Made by a program: the position numbers and the translations under genes. The notes beneath the pieces were generated by a model. It was given only the letters and a program-made list of their open reading frames with translations. It searched no databases and was not told where the DNA came from. From contig OZ244061.1 in the NCBI GenBank assembly GCA_965215475.1, positions 558,001-622,000 on the forward strand: a stretch of DNA of 64,000 nucleotides, given 5' to 3'. Below, piece after piece: positions 27,217 to 36,729 of this stretch; the stretch's first letter is position 1; each line of letters opens with the position of its first letter. This DNA is from Bin80 sp965215475 (GTDB lineage Bacteria > Bacteroidota > Rhodothermia > Rhodothermales > Bin80).

Positions 27217-28973
27217 CGTATATCCTTGGCATCAGCTGTTGGTATCATGATGCAGCTGCCTGTTTACTCAAGGATGGAGAAATTCTTGCAGCAGCCCAGG
27301 AAGAACGCTTTACACGGATTAAGCATGATGCATCACTACCAGTGAATGCGATTCAGTGGTGCTTGGATTATGCAGGAATCAAATCAGAAGATCTCCGTGC
27401 AGTTGCTTACTACGATAAGCCCTTTCACAAATTTGAAAGGATCCTAGAGACGTATCTGTCTAGTGTTCCCAGAGGAATTCCTTCCTTTCTGAAGGCGATG
27501 CCATTATGGCTGAAGCGAAGTCTTTGGATTCCAGATATTCTTCGCAAAGAGATTGGTTTTCGGGGGAAGTTGCTATTCTGTGAGCACCATGAAAGTCATG
27601 CCGCGAGTGCTTTTTTCCCATCCCCGTTCGAGCATGCAGCAATCTTGACCACGGATGGGGTAGGGGAATGGGCAACAACCTCAATCGGAGTGGGGAATCA
27701 GTCTCTCGTCACACTCAAGCAAGAAATTCATTTTCCCCACTCATTAGGATTACTCTATAGCACGTTTACAGGATATTGTGGTTTTCGGGTAAATTCTGGG
27801 GAATATAAACTAATGGGATTGGCACCGTATGGAGAACCGAAGTATGTGCAAACGATTTTGGACGAGTTGATTGACTTAAAAGAGGATGGTTCCTACCGAC
27901 TGAACCTTCGGTATTTTGCTTTTCCTTGGGGCCTGAAGATGTACTCTCGCGAATTTGAGCGACTTTTCGATGGCCCTGCTCGAGCTCCTGACTCTTCTAT
28001 TTCGCGCAAAGAAATTAATCTTGCCCGTTCTATTCAGGTTGTAACCGAACGTGCAGTTTTGCGGATGGCCCGGCAGGCGGGTAAGGTTTCAGGCGAGCGG
28101 AATTTGTGTATGGCAGGTGGTGTTGCTTTGAATTGTGTGGCGAATGGAAAAATTTTAGAATCAGGCTTCTTTGAAAAAATATGGATTCAGCCTGCTTCTG
28201 GGGATGCAGGTGGCGCACTGGGTGCGGCATTGATGGCGTGGCATCAATATATAGGGTCTCCTCGCAAGGTGAGTAGTCATGATACGATGAAGGGGGCTAC
28301 ATTAGGTCCATCATACACAGCGGACGAGATTCGTATGGTACTTGACCAGGCATCGCTCTCGTATGAAGAACTGGATGATAATCGTTTATGTCAAAGAGTC
28401 GCTGAATTATTGGTAGATCAGAATGTGATTGGTTGGTTTCAGGGACGAATGGAATATGGCCCTCGTGCACTGGGGAATCGCAGTATTTTAGCAGATTCCC
28501 GGAACTTGGAGATGCAGCAGCATGTGAATCAATTGATCAAGTTCAGAGAGAGTTTTCGCCCTTTTGCACCGGCAGTATTGGCAGAAAAATGCAGTGAATG
28601 GTTTCATCTTATGCATGAAAGTCCATATATGCTTTTAACTGCGCAGGTCAGGGAAACTCACATAGAGGGAGAAGATCTGGAGAGACAGCAAAACATAAAG
28701 TCACCGATAGCAGCGGTAACTCATGTGGATGGCTCGGCCCGGGTTCAAACAGTGAGTCGTCAGGATCATCCTCTGTTCTATCAGTTATTGCAGGAATTTG
28801 AAACCAGGACGGGGTGCCCAGTTCTCATCAACACCAGCTTTAATGTTCGAGGAGAGCCCATCGTATGTGCTCCTGAGGATGCATTAGAATGTTTCAAGAA
28901 CACGAATATGGATGCCTTGGTAGTTGGCCCTTTTCTTGTGAATAAAGATATTCGCGAGGATTATCTGGGCTGA
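27213..28973 (+). CDS. Carbamoyltransferase, NodU/CmcH/TobZ family
   Basis: The 586-residue protein has the two-domain architecture of O-carbamoyltransferases. The N-terminal Kae1-like domain begins ILGISCWYHDAAACL and has the metal-binding H-E-x-H-A-A (CEHHESHAASAFFPSPF), TTDGVGEW and AGGVALNCVANGKI. The C-terminal YrdC-like portion has GWFQGRMEYGPRALGNRSILADSR and INTSFNVRGEPIVCAPEDA. Family members carbamoylate sugars, Nod factors or antibiotics from carbamoyl phosphate and ATP. Initiation is assigned to the ATG that overlaps the valS stop; a TTG start at 27201 is possible but less likely. The acceptor is unknown: no biosynthetic cluster surrounds it. Confidence 0.9.
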   Translation: MTYILGISCWYHDAAACLLKDGEILAAAQEERFTRIKHDASLPVNAIQWCLDYAGIKSEDLRAVAYYDKPFHKFERILETYLSSVPRGIPSFLKAMPLWLKRSLWIPDILRKEIGFRGKLLFCEHHESHAASAFFPSPFEHAAILTTDGVGEWATTSIGVGNQSLVTLKQEIHFPHSLGLLYSTFTGYCGFRVNSGEYKLMGLAPYGEPKYVQTILDELIDLKEDGSYRLNLRYFAFPWGLKMYSREFERLFDGPARAPDSSISRKEINLARSIQVVTERAVLRMARQAGKVSGERNLCMAGGVALNCVANGKILESGFFEKIWIQPASGDAGGALGAALMAWHQYIGSPRKVSSHDTMKGATLGPSYTADEIRMVLDQASLSYEELDDNRLCQRVAELLVDQNVIGWFQGRMEYGPRALGNRSILADSRNLEMQQHVNQLIKFRESFRPFAPAVLAEKCSEWFHLMHESPYMLLTAQVRETHIEGEDLERQQNIKSPIAAVTHVDGSARVQTVSRQDHPLFYQLLQEFETRTGCPVLINTSFNVRGEPIVCAPEDALECFKNTNMDALVVGPFLVNKDIREDYLG

Positions 28974-29045
28974 TAGAAAGCAGACAAAAAGAGTACTACG
29001 GGGAGGTTTACTGGCCATTCAGACTTCATAATAATCTCCATCAAA

Positions 29046-29183
29046 ATGGCCATGCTAGAACCCCGTATTCTTGAGGAATTATGCAACTTCACTCTAGTTG
29101 GCTCAGTTCGAACCTATCTGGAACACAGCAATAAATTACTTGAGGTTTTGAGGGAGTGTGTTAGGTCTCTGAAAGAAAGTTGA
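29046..29183 (+). CDS. Possible 45-residue protein
   Basis: Between the carbamoyltransferase and a strong hairpin lies an ATG-initiated frame giving MAMLEPRILEELCNFTLVG and then a helical, charged tail (LEVLRECVRSLKES). It looks protein-like in composition but has no clear ribosome-binding site and no recognised family. It may be a relic of a longer gene. Confidence 0.25.
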   Translation: MAMLEPRILEELCNFTLVGSVRTYLEHSNKLLEVLRECVRSLKES

Positions 29184-29204
29184 TCGTAAAAAACCCTGCA
29201 TTCT

Positions 29205-29246
29205 CTCCAGTTTTAAAAGTTTTGTCGCTGACTTTTAAAACTGGAG
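29205..29246. terminator. Perfect 16-bp hairpin
   Basis: CTCCAGTTTTAAAAGT (29205-29220) pairs perfectly with 29231-29246 around a 10-base loop. It stands between the htrA-aroC-valS-carbamoyltransferase run and the convergent propeller gene, so it could terminate transcription from both sides. It lacks a T-tail and is AT-rich, so a protein-binding role is possible. Confidence 0.55.
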
Positions 29247-29269
29247 TCGTTAGACATAAGCACGAATCT

Positions 29270-29989
29270 TTATGATTTACAGATTAATTCAGAAGTATAC
29301 TTTGCTATTCCAGATCTGTCGTCGTCATCCTTGATATCGATCCTGAAGTACAGAGTATTTGTGCCTACATGGAGTAATTCGTTAGGTGTCTCCAACTGAG
29401 AAGTAACCTTATAGCCATCAGCATCCCAGATCTCCAAATACATTTCTACGGGATCTTGATCTAATTTTTTGAGAATCTGCTGATAAATAAACCCTGTTGA
29501 TGATACTTCCAGTGACAGAACCCATGAAACCCCAACTGAATACCCATTGACTGATTGAGAAAATTCAGATGGATCTTGATCAAAATATTCTAACAATTGA
29601 TCTTTGTTAGAATCAATGAAATATTTTGGTTTATTGTTGAGCAGACTCATCTGTGTTCCATCAATCGTTGTCGAGTAGATTCGATCATCTCCCATATACC
29701 CATAGTACACCCTTTTTCGACCGGGATCAGCAGACACGCCCCCTCCATTCAAAAACGTCTGAAGGATTGCAATTGTATCGATTTTTCCCCAAGTAATGAA
29801 ATTCTCCTCAAGTATATTATAACGAAGTACTTCGTAGGGTTGCAACTCGCGCAGCCTGTAATCCTCATTCAGCAAGAAGATGTGATTCTCGCTAAGAGCA
29901 GACATATTTCTTATTGAGGCTTTATGGGGCAATTCAGCAGATTTGACATACTTTTTGCTATGTGCGTATTGATGACCCTTCTTATTCAT
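29270..29989 (-). CDS. 6-bladed beta-propeller-like protein, possibly N-terminally shortened
   Basis: The 239-residue protein resembles the C-terminal part of Bacteroidota 6-bladed propellers (TolB-like/DUF4934 type): ILQTFLNGGGVSADPGRKRVYYGYMGDDRIYS is a typical blade pair, with further strands to the end. It has no signal peptide or lipobox, unlike the family member at 36730-37932. An ATG with GGAGG just upstream supports the start, and there is an in-frame stop seven codons before it. The family usually has about 350-400 residues, so the 5' part may have been lost when the neighbouring IS1380 region was rearranged. Confidence 0.55.
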   Translation of the reverse strand: MNKKGHQYAHSKKYVKSAELPHKASIRNMSALSENHIFLLNEDYRLRELQPYEVLRYNILEENFITWGKIDTIAILQTFLNGGGVSADPGRKRVYYGYMGDDRIYSTTIDGTQMSLLNNKPKYFIDSNKDQLLEYFDQDPSEFSQSVNGYSVGVSWVLSLEVSSTGFIYQQILKKLDQDPVEMYLEIWDADGYKVTSQLETPNELLHVGTNTLYFRIDIKDDDDRSGIAKYTSELICKS

Positions 29990-30361
29990 CTCAACCTCCG
30001 ATCTCTGTTAAATCGTCATCTTGCTGAGATTCGCAGCTTTTCTTTCTTCATCGTCGATATTTTCGGGTCAAATCCTGATTATTTTGGCTAAAAAGGTAGG
30101 CATGAAGACGCTGTTTATGTCCAAGTCTGGGTTGACGGTTCATCCATCGCAGGGAGATGATACACGAACCTCTCATGCAACAGAATTTCCTGCTTTTTTC
30201 CGTTGGAATCAGGCTAACTACTATCATGGTAGTAGTTCGGCCCTCCAATCGCAGTCATGTATCGCATACCCAATCCTACCGTATGGACGCACCTCTCCTA
30301 TACGTTGATGTTTCGGATTTTTTTTTGACTTGTAAAACCACCTCAGATGAGGTGGTTGGCG
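29990..30361. other. Intergenic stretch beside the IS1380 remnant
   Basis: No gene was recognised. Two short hairpins are visible: AACTACTA/TAGTAGTT near 30220-30240 and a 10-base one at about 30338-30360 (AACCACCTCA paired with TGAGGTGGTT), the latter next to the end of the transposase remnant and perhaps part of its border. Confidence 0.35.
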
Positions 30362-31894
30362 TTAGATATCGGGCAAGCCGTGCCACCGCAGTCGCAGAAG
30401 GTGATCCCAAAAACGGATCCATAGTTGCTCTGCCGACAGGGCGATAGAAAACGTAACGTAGCGACTATGGCGTGCAAGGGTTGCACCGACTTTTAGTAGG
30501 TGGAGGCGAAAGGTGGTAATCTGCATGTGAGGGGTATGCTTTACTACCTCTGTACTGGCATCGGTGTTCTGCGTGTCATCCACCATCATCGTTTCCGTGT
30601 TGATCTTCAGAGATGTATCCTGATGAACTTCGGTGTCTGATGTGACAGGGCTACGCTCCACATTGGGCACCACCTCTGGTGCGATGAAGGCATCGACCAA
30701 TATGCATGATCTGATATGCATAGAGAACCGATAGAAGACGCACGGCATTTTCTCTGCGAACCTCTCGTTCTTCCACTGTTTCAGGCTCCTGTTCACGGAT
30801 GATCTTATGGCCTCTGTAGTGTTCCTTGGGGCGTTCTGTGGATGATAGCATGACTTGATTGATCAACTCTTTGATTTCCCCCTGATGCTTTTCAGCCTTT
30901 CCACGCATCGCGTACATCTTCGCCAGTGCTTCCCCCGAATAGGTCTCTGAGTCAAGGTTGGTCAGCAAAAAGAAGTAGTCTTCATAGAGTTCAGTTGGAC
31001 GAGGCCGTATGACCATCACGACCCGACGTGGACCATCCCAACTCTCCGCTTGATACATCAACTCAACATAGCCATAGGTGTTCGGTGGACATCCTTTCCC
31101 ATCAAAATAGGCTTCGGCCATCGCCTTTAACTTGTTGTTGCCCTTCAAGCGTGTCACATAAAACAGGCCTGCGCTCTCTATATCCTCGTACACCTCAGGA
31201 CTATTGAATCCCGCATCAAGGCGAAAAATGACACGATCCGCGGCATGTTTTTGAACCTGTTCACCGATAGGAATCATGACCTTCTGACAGTTGGTCGCTT
31301 CCCGTTGCGTGCCTGAATGCTCCAAGGACATCCCCCGTTTCTCCACACGTCACAAACAACGGCAAGAAGACGGTTCGCTTGTAATGACCATTATACTTGC
31401 ATCCCAGTTGATGGCCATGGGCATGGCATCGACATCAAGGATGACTTCATCCAGACGTTCACCGCCGCTGCGTACGAGCCTATGCTCCATTCAGAAGACC
31501 CTTCTGCATCACCTCAACATTATCCGGTGCACCGAGAATGCTCCAAAAGCGTGACATCGTCGGTTGCGATGCCGGCTGGATCGACAACGGCTTCGCCCCG
31601 CTCCGTACGGAGAGCGACCCGTAATGCGGGGTCATTGCCCAGATCTTTACTGGACAAGTCCCATCCTTGCATCGTCGGCTGCAAAAGCAGATCCTCCATG
31701 GAGTGTGTGGTACGATAGGGATCCCGTGGATCATGGAGATTGTCCACCAGATAGGGAAGAATACCTGTAGCTTCAATCAGCCCCCTCATAGATAGAGCCC
31801 CCGCATCGGAAGTCGTATGGTTGGTCATGGATGCCTGCACCAAAATAGAGTGGTTATAGGGGATCTGAACCTGTAAGTTTTGAGAGTCCGTCAT
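30362..31894 (-). pseudogene. IS1380-family transposase, frameshifted
   Basis: Reading right to left on the minus strand, one transposase can be followed through several frames. MTDSQNLQVQIP to HSMEDLLLQPTMQGWDLSSKDLGNDPALRVAL is the N-terminus; QPTMSRFWSILG is in another frame; VILDVDAMPMA covers the first catalytic Asp region; the long frame 30651-31346 holds FRLDAGFNSPEVYEDIESAGLFYVTRLKGN and the YDY-like and Glu segments (MYAMRGKAEKHQGEIKEL); the frame ending at 30362 holds the C-terminal HLLKVGATLARHSRYV. At least three frameshifts and one stop make it non-functional. Length fits an entire IS1380 transposase, so decay is by point changes rather than deletion. Confidence 0.8.
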
Positions 31895-32302
31895 GATTCA
31901 CCTCCGGGGTGAAATTGGTGACGAAAAAACATCCATCTCAGACAATTGGAGCATGGATCAAAAGGATCCAATGGCAACAAAAATTTGAAATTGCGTGAAG
32001 ATGCGTGAAACTATTATAGATAAAAAAAGCTCAAAATACGTTTGACTTATCTCAATAATGGATTTTTTTCAATAAAAAAAGAGAAAAATGTCCTCTTGAA
32101 AAGAGAATTATCAAGGTTCTCCTTATCTTGGAAGGGTTGTTTGATCAGATGAGCAAATCTGAATCGTTCAAGCTGGGCTCAAATCGCAATTTGAGATGAA
32201 TAAGGGGGGACAAAATTAATCAATTCCATACAAATGGTGATAGAACCAAAAAGATGATGCAACCTCCGCGAAACCAAGCGTTTCATCCAAAGATTTTTTT
32301 TC
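31895..32302. other. AT-rich stretch between IS1380 remnant and plsC
   Basis: No gene was recognised in about 400 bases. The left part adjoins the start of the IS1380 remnant and may contain its end; the rest is AT-rich with several A/T runs. It ends at the htrA relic. Confidence 0.4.
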
Positions 32303-32330
32303 GCTTCACAGTTGTATTCAATTTGAACCT
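32303..32330 (-). pseudogene. htrA 5' relic
   Basis: On the minus strand, FKLNTTV follows a position where the htrA start codon at 21807 has ATG but this copy has AGG. It overlaps the 3' end of plsC. With the ~100 bases of plsC before it, about 130 bases align to 21698-21835. The rest of htrA is absent. Confidence 0.7.
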
Positions 32331-33124
32331 CCACTGCGCTGCTCTGAGCCCGATTGATTATTTCTATCGAATGCCAGAATTGTATCGCGAGCCAAATTCG
32401 AAAGTGCTCTCCGATCCATGCCTGTTGTATTCAGAAATGGCCCAATCTGCAGCTCTATGTCCAGCCGTCGAAAGCTAGCAAGATGACGAACACGTCCGAT
32501 AAAATTATCTGGATATTTTGGGGACGTCTTGGTAAGTGCCATGCGACCTTCTAGGCCATGTACGGCACTCCCATTCACCGCGGTCACGTTCACGAATATT
32601 GGTTGCAACCTTCCTTTTTTCCAATCTCTAATACTTTCAAACGCTCCTGTTTTGAATGGTAACAATGCAATTCCATCTCCCGTTGTGCCCTCTGGAAATA
32701 CAAGTACTGAACCTCCCTGATTCAGTCTTTCCCTGATCTGAAAAGCAAATGTTTTTGCCTGTGCCTTTCGGCCGCGTTCAACTAAGAGTATTGCATAGCA
32801 CTTGCATATCCACCCAATGATTGGCCATCGTCCGATCTCTGCTTTTCCAGCAAAACATACATCTAATTGAGATGCAAGAATAATCGGATCAAACACAGTC
32901 AGATGATTGGCCACCCTCAAGGTTCTAGGAGATACTTTTGTATCATTGGACGCTTTTACATGTATATTGAGGATATGGCAAAACCGACGTGCAGCAACAC
33001 CCTGCCGCATCATTCTGTACGCCAGTCGATCCTCCTTTGATCGTAGGCGTACTCCAATACTTGTACCAATGCAACCGATGATCGTCGCGACCAGAGCATA
33101 TGTCATGCGGATCCAAACACGCAT
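32318..33124 (-). CDS. plsC: 1-acyl-sn-glycerol-3-phosphate acyltransferase
   Basis: The 268-residue protein has an N-terminal membrane segment (about 8-25), the catalytic HX4D motif His74-LTVF-Asp79, the FPEGTT substrate motif (143-148) and downstream hydrophobic strands, as in PlsC enzymes that make phosphatidic acid from lysophosphatidic acid at the inner membrane. The last residues (SGSEQRSGGSN) run seven residues further than in the relic copy at 21700-21798, where a TAG has arisen. It is divergent from the glycosyltransferase gene at 33181. It could also be a related lipid or ornithine acyltransferase. Confidence 0.85.
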   Translation of the reverse strand: MRVWIRMTYALVATIIGCIGTSIGVRLRSKEDRLAYRMMRQGVAARRFCHILNIHVKASNDTKVSPRTLRVANHLTVFDPIILASQLDVCFAGKAEIGRWPIIGWICKCYAILLVERGRKAQAKTFAFQIRERLNQGGSVLVFPEGTTGDGIALLPFKTGAFESIRDWKKGRLQPIFVNVTAVNGSAVHGLEGRMALTKTSPKYPDNFIGRVRHLASFRRLDIELQIGPFLNTTGMDRRALSNLARDTILAFDRNNQSGSEQRSGGSN

Positions 33125-33180
33125 CCTGATGATTGATTCTTCAAATAGTCCTTGATTCCAACAAGACGTTCACGACTCCA

Positions 33181-34350
33181 ATGTACACCCAAAATAAACG
33201 TAATTCGAACGCTACTCCCCTATCGGTAGATGTGCTCTTTGCTCTGACTGGGGACCCCAAAGTGAATTCTCGGGCTTTGCGGCAATTAGAATTACTGTCG
33301 GATCTAGATCTGAAAGTCCATGTACTAGGGCTCGGGAATTTGTCAGCAACGGAGGATCTCAACATTCGTAACGTAACTCTTCAGTATATCCCACGCCCAA
33401 CTGGAACGGGGGCCAAATTTTTCTGGCGTGTTCACCAAGAACTTGCGTCTGTTTTACGCACTGTTACATCAAAGATCTACCATGCGAGCGATCTCTATAC
33501 ACTCCCAGCACTACATGGTGCCTCCACACGTCACGGGGCTCACCTGGTCTTTGATTCGCGTGAATTATATACTCATCTCCCTGCAACAATCCGCCGGCCG
33601 TGGGTAGGAATAACCTGGAAGGCCATCCAGCGATTGTACATTGGGCAAACGGATTGCGTCTATACCGTGAGTGAACGGATTGCCCGACACCTTCTTGAGC
33701 ATTATAACATCAACCATGTCCATGTAATGCGCAACGTTCCAAAATCTCAATCTCTGATCCCTGGCAACTCGATCAGAAAGAGCTTAGATATACCTTCGGG
33801 CATCAAAATTGTTCTTCACCAGGGAAGTCTGCAACAACACCGAGGAGGGGTAGCTATGGTTGAAGCCATGCGATATACTGAGGAGGCAGTTCTTGTATTT
33901 TTGGGGGGTGGTCCACTAAAACCAGAGATCCAGAAACTGGTTAAAGAAACTAAGCTTGATTCGAAAATTCGATTCATGGACCCCGTCCCTCCCAATCAAC
34001 TGCTCTCCTATACGGCCTCTGCTGATCTTGGCTTGACCTTCCTTGAAGATTCCTGTCTCAATCACAGATACGCACTTCCAAATAAATTATTTGAATATCT
34101 CGCGGCCGGGATTCCCGTGATCGCTAGCGATCTTCCCGAAATTGCACAGATCATTGAACAATTTGATGTGGGATGTGTCGTCCCTTCCGGAGATACAAAA
34201 GCTCTGGGAAGCGCGTTGAATCATGCGCTTAAACACCCCGAACTCTGTCAAACATGGTCCCAGAATACCACTGATGCTCAAGATGTATTTAACTTTTCCA
34301 CGGAATCGGAACACTTTCTTGCACCTTACCGTCACCTCCTAAATCAATGA
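33181..34350 (+). CDS. GT4-type glycosyltransferase
   Basis: The product is 389 residues from the ATG at 33181; the open frame reaches back to 33133 without a better start. It has the GT-B fold of family 4: N-terminal Rossmann domain (VDVLFALTGDPKVNSRALRQLELL), then the donor-binding domain with VLHQGSLQQHRGG, FLGGGPLKPEIQKL and the NKLFEYLAAGIPVIASDLPEI signature near the end. It should transfer a nucleotide-activated sugar to a surface polysaccharide or lipid. The stop overlaps the next ATG (ATGA), suggesting joint expression with the thioredoxin-like lipoprotein. Donor and acceptor are unknown. Confidence 0.85.
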   Translation: MYTQNKRNSNATPLSVDVLFALTGDPKVNSRALRQLELLSDLDLKVHVLGLGNLSATEDLNIRNVTLQYIPRPTGTGAKFFWRVHQELASVLRTVTSKIYHASDLYTLPALHGASTRHGAHLVFDSRELYTHLPATIRRPWVGITWKAIQRLYIGQTDCVYTVSERIARHLLEHYNINHVHVMRNVPKSQSLIPGNSIRKSLDIPSGIKIVLHQGSLQQHRGGVAMVEAMRYTEEAVLVFLGGGPLKPEIQKLVKETKLDSKIRFMDPVPPNQLLSYTASADLGLTFLEDSCLNHRYALPNKLFEYLAAGIPVIASDLPEIAQIIEQFDVGCVVPSGDTKALGSALNHALKHPELCQTWSQNTTDAQDVFNFSTESEHFLAPYRHLLNQ

Positions 34351-34865
34351 ATCTATTCCGAGCCCTTCCCGTGATACTCCTGATTGCAGGATGCACATCC
34401 GATGATGCATCAACGCCCATGGTACACGAGGCAGAAACTGTATTGTCTGCTCCAATGAGTTGGCCCACATTTGATGAAGCCGTTGCAACCGCCTCAAAAA
34501 CGGGAAAACACTTGCTTATTGACATCTATGCACCTTGGTGTGGTTGGTGTCAAAAAATGCAAGAAGAAGTTTATACCGATGCAGATCTAGTTGCGTATGT
34601 TCAGGATAATTTCGCGTATGGACGGCTGAATATTGACGATGCCGAGACGCTCCACAACTATCTTGGTTACACCCTTTCATCCCAAGAATTGGGATATAGT
34701 TTAGGGGCCGAGGGGACCCCTACAACCGTATTCCTGAAAAGCGATGGGACCTACATTGCAAAGTGTCCAGGCTATTGGGCCAAAGATGACTTCTTCAAAG
34801 CGCTGCATTACGTTGGTTCGGGAGCGTGGCAGAACGTGTCCTTCCAGGAGTTCTCGCAGCTTTAA
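34347..34865 (+). CDS. Thioredoxin-fold lipoprotein
   Basis: The 172-residue protein has a lipobox (LLIAGC, Cys16) and a thioredoxin-like domain with the redox pair Cys65-Gly-Trp-Cys68 in YAPWCGWCQKMQEEVY, followed by the TPTTVFLKSDGT segment with the cis-Pro. It belongs to the DUF255/thioredoxin_7-like group and should work as a membrane-anchored thiol reductase or oxidase in the periplasm. It is translationally coupled to the glycosyltransferase, and its 3' end overlaps the convergent hydrolase gene by four bases. Confidence 0.85.
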   Translation: MNLFRALPVILLIAGCTSDDASTPMVHEAETVLSAPMSWPTFDEAVATASKTGKHLLIDIYAPWCGWCQKMQEEVYTDADLVAYVQDNFAYGRLNIDDAETLHNYLGYTLSSQELGYSLGAEGTPTTVFLKSDGTYIAKCPGYWAKDDFFKALHYVGSGAWQNVSFQEFSQL

Positions 34866-35713
34866 GTTTGAACCGCCCCACCTGAGTAGAACTCGGGTTG
34901 TCGATCCCTCAGGAACAGCTTTCGTGCATGGGACTCTGCGCAGCGGTGCAGAGGCAGATCAGCATAGAGTATGTGAGGCTTACTTTCGGGAGCTCGCGCG
35001 ATAAGGGTGCCCGCCGGGTCTACAATGAATGAGCCCCCGCCAAACGTCAATACGTCTTCCTCTCCCGTTCGATTTGCCAATGCCATGTAATATCCATTCT
35101 GAAATGCAGCCACTCTCAACTCAGCTTCAAATAATCCTTCGGGCCACTCATTAAGTGCCCCGGCTTGTGGTACGACCACTAAGTCGGCTTTCTGCAGAGC
35201 TAGGGCCCGGAGGTATTCACTGTAATGCCGATCATAGCAGATCGCTACACCAATACGGCCGGCAGCTGTATCGTAAACCGGAGCATCCGACCCAGCAGCC
35301 GTATAGTACTCCTGTTCATAGAATCCCTCATACTGGGTGATATGCATCATTTTTGTGACTCCCAATAGTGAACCATCTGCATCAATCACAGGCGATGCAT
35401 CAAAAGCTGCATGCCCCTTACGCGCATATAGATTCAGAACAACAACTACGCCGAGCCTTTTCGCCGCCTTACAAAACAGATCTGTTGTAGGGCCAGGGAT
35501 CTCTTCCGCCAGAGATAAGGGAGGCAAATCATTCCCCTGGCATTCCGCATAGAATTGCTTCCGGTGTTGAGGATAAAACCGGGTAAACGCAAGCTCTGGG
35601 TAGACGACCATATTCGCCCCCGCCTGCGCAGCTTGTTCTAATGACTTCAGCCCCTGTGCCACGTTTACACTTTGATCATCGGTAGCTGAACATTGAATCA
35701 GGGCTAGTTTCAT
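34862..35713 (-). CDS. Carbon-nitrogen hydrolase (nitrilase superfamily)
   Basis: From the second Met (35713) the protein has 283 residues; this start removes a four-residue extension and puts KLALIQCSA at the terminus as usual. The triad is Glu40 (VVYPELAF), Lys121 (GVTKMMHI) and Cys159 (VAICYDRHY). The sequence TKMMHI-QYEGFYEQEYYTAG and ICYDRHYSEYLRALAL place it near N-carbamoyl-D-amino-acid hydrolases, N-carbamoylputrescine amidases and beta-ureidopropionases. It is cytosolic. The gene follows prmC on the same strand after 51 bases. The substrate cannot be decided from the sequence. Confidence 0.85.
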   Translation of the reverse strand: MKLALIQCSATDDQSVNVAQGLKSLEQAAQAGANMVVYPELAFTRFYPQHRKQFYAECQGNDLPPLSLAEEIPGPTTDLFCKAAKRLGVVVVLNLYARKGHAAFDASPVIDADGSLLGVTKMMHITQYEGFYEQEYYTAAGSDAPVYDTAAGRIGVAICYDRHYSEYLRALALQKADLVVVPQAGALNEWPEGLFEAELRVAAFQNGYYMALANRTGEEDVLTFGGGSFIVDPAGTLIARAPESKPHILYADLPLHRCAESHARKLFLRDRQPEFYSGGAVQT

Positions 35714-35764
35714 GTAGATCTCCAATTTTTCATCTTCTGCTTGTAAAGCAAGTGAATGAGCATT

Positions 35765-36616
35765 CTATGATTTTGCAATCACAAATCTTGGCAACCCCGC
35801 AAAATCCCTCTTAACCTGAACATGTGAGCCCGTGCTATGCTCGAATAACGTACGTACTGGCTCCGCATAATCCGCATGAGTTTCTAATACAAGAACCCCC
35901 GTTTGATCCAATAAACCATCCATCACATGTCTTCCGATCGCTCGATAGAACTTGAGCGGATCCTCTCCGCAAAAGAGTGCTACTTTTGGCTCATAGTTCC
36001 GAACCATCCGAGGAAGGCTTGTACGCTCTTTATCCGGGATATATGGCGGGTTTGCAATGACCAGATCATATCCGCCTCCCACGAAACCAATAAATTCTGA
36101 ATCCAATAGATCGGCAAGAATGCACTGAATCTCAAGCTCATTTTGCAAAGCATTCGATTGAGCGATCTGTAGCGCAGATCTACTGATGTCACATGCAGTT
36201 ACCCTTGCCTTTGGAAGGGCCTGCTTTACGGCCAATGCAATACATCCACTACCGGTGCCAATGTCTAATACCCTCCGTACTGATGATCTTGGGACCGCTC
36301 CAAGGGCCACATCAACCAATTGCTCTGTTTCCGGTCTCGGAATCAAAACCTTGGGGGAAAGCTGAAGCTGGAGACCTCTAAATTCTGTCTCACCGATGAC
36401 ATATTGTACTGGTTCATGTGCTGCGCACCTCATAGCCATGTCCGAAATTTTAGCCACCTCATCTGGACTCAACAAGCCGTTGTCATGAGAAATTAAATAT
36501 TCCGAGCTGCAATCCAATACATCACAGAAAATCCATACACTAATGGGGCGCGGATTGGAAAGGTTCGCATTCATCAGCAACGATTCCACTTCTCGAAACA
36601 ATTTTTTAATCGTCAT
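35765..36616 (-). CDS. prmC: Release factor glutamine methyltransferase
   Basis: The 283-residue protein methylates the Gln of the GGQ motif of release factors RF1 and RF2 with SAM. It has the helical N-terminal domain, the LIPRPETEQLV motif (91-101), the SAM-binding loop DIGTGSGCIAL (118-128) and the catalytic NPPY (189-192). Length and motif order are standard. The neighbouring genes on the same strand are unrelated in function. Confidence 0.95.
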   Translation of the reverse strand: MTIKKLFREVESLLMNANLSNPRPISVWIFCDVLDCSSEYLISHDNGLLSPDEVAKISDMAMRCAAHEPVQYVIGETEFRGLQLQLSPKVLIPRPETEQLVDVALGAVPRSSVRRVLDIGTGSGCIALAVKQALPKARVTACDISRSALQIAQSNALQNELEIQCILADLLDSEFIGFVGGGYDLVIANPPYIPDKERTSLPRMVRNYEPKVALFCGEDPLKFYRAIGRHVMDGLLDQTGVLVLETHADYAEPVRTLFEHSTGSHVQVKRDFAGLPRFVIAKS

Positions 36617-36729
36617 GAAGTGAATATATCTCTCAGATACCTTGTGGTATAAGATCTAAAAATCGGAACGACTTGTGATTGGATGCTCCGCCCAAAAACA
36701 GACGAGCGATCGAACTCACTTCTGAAACT

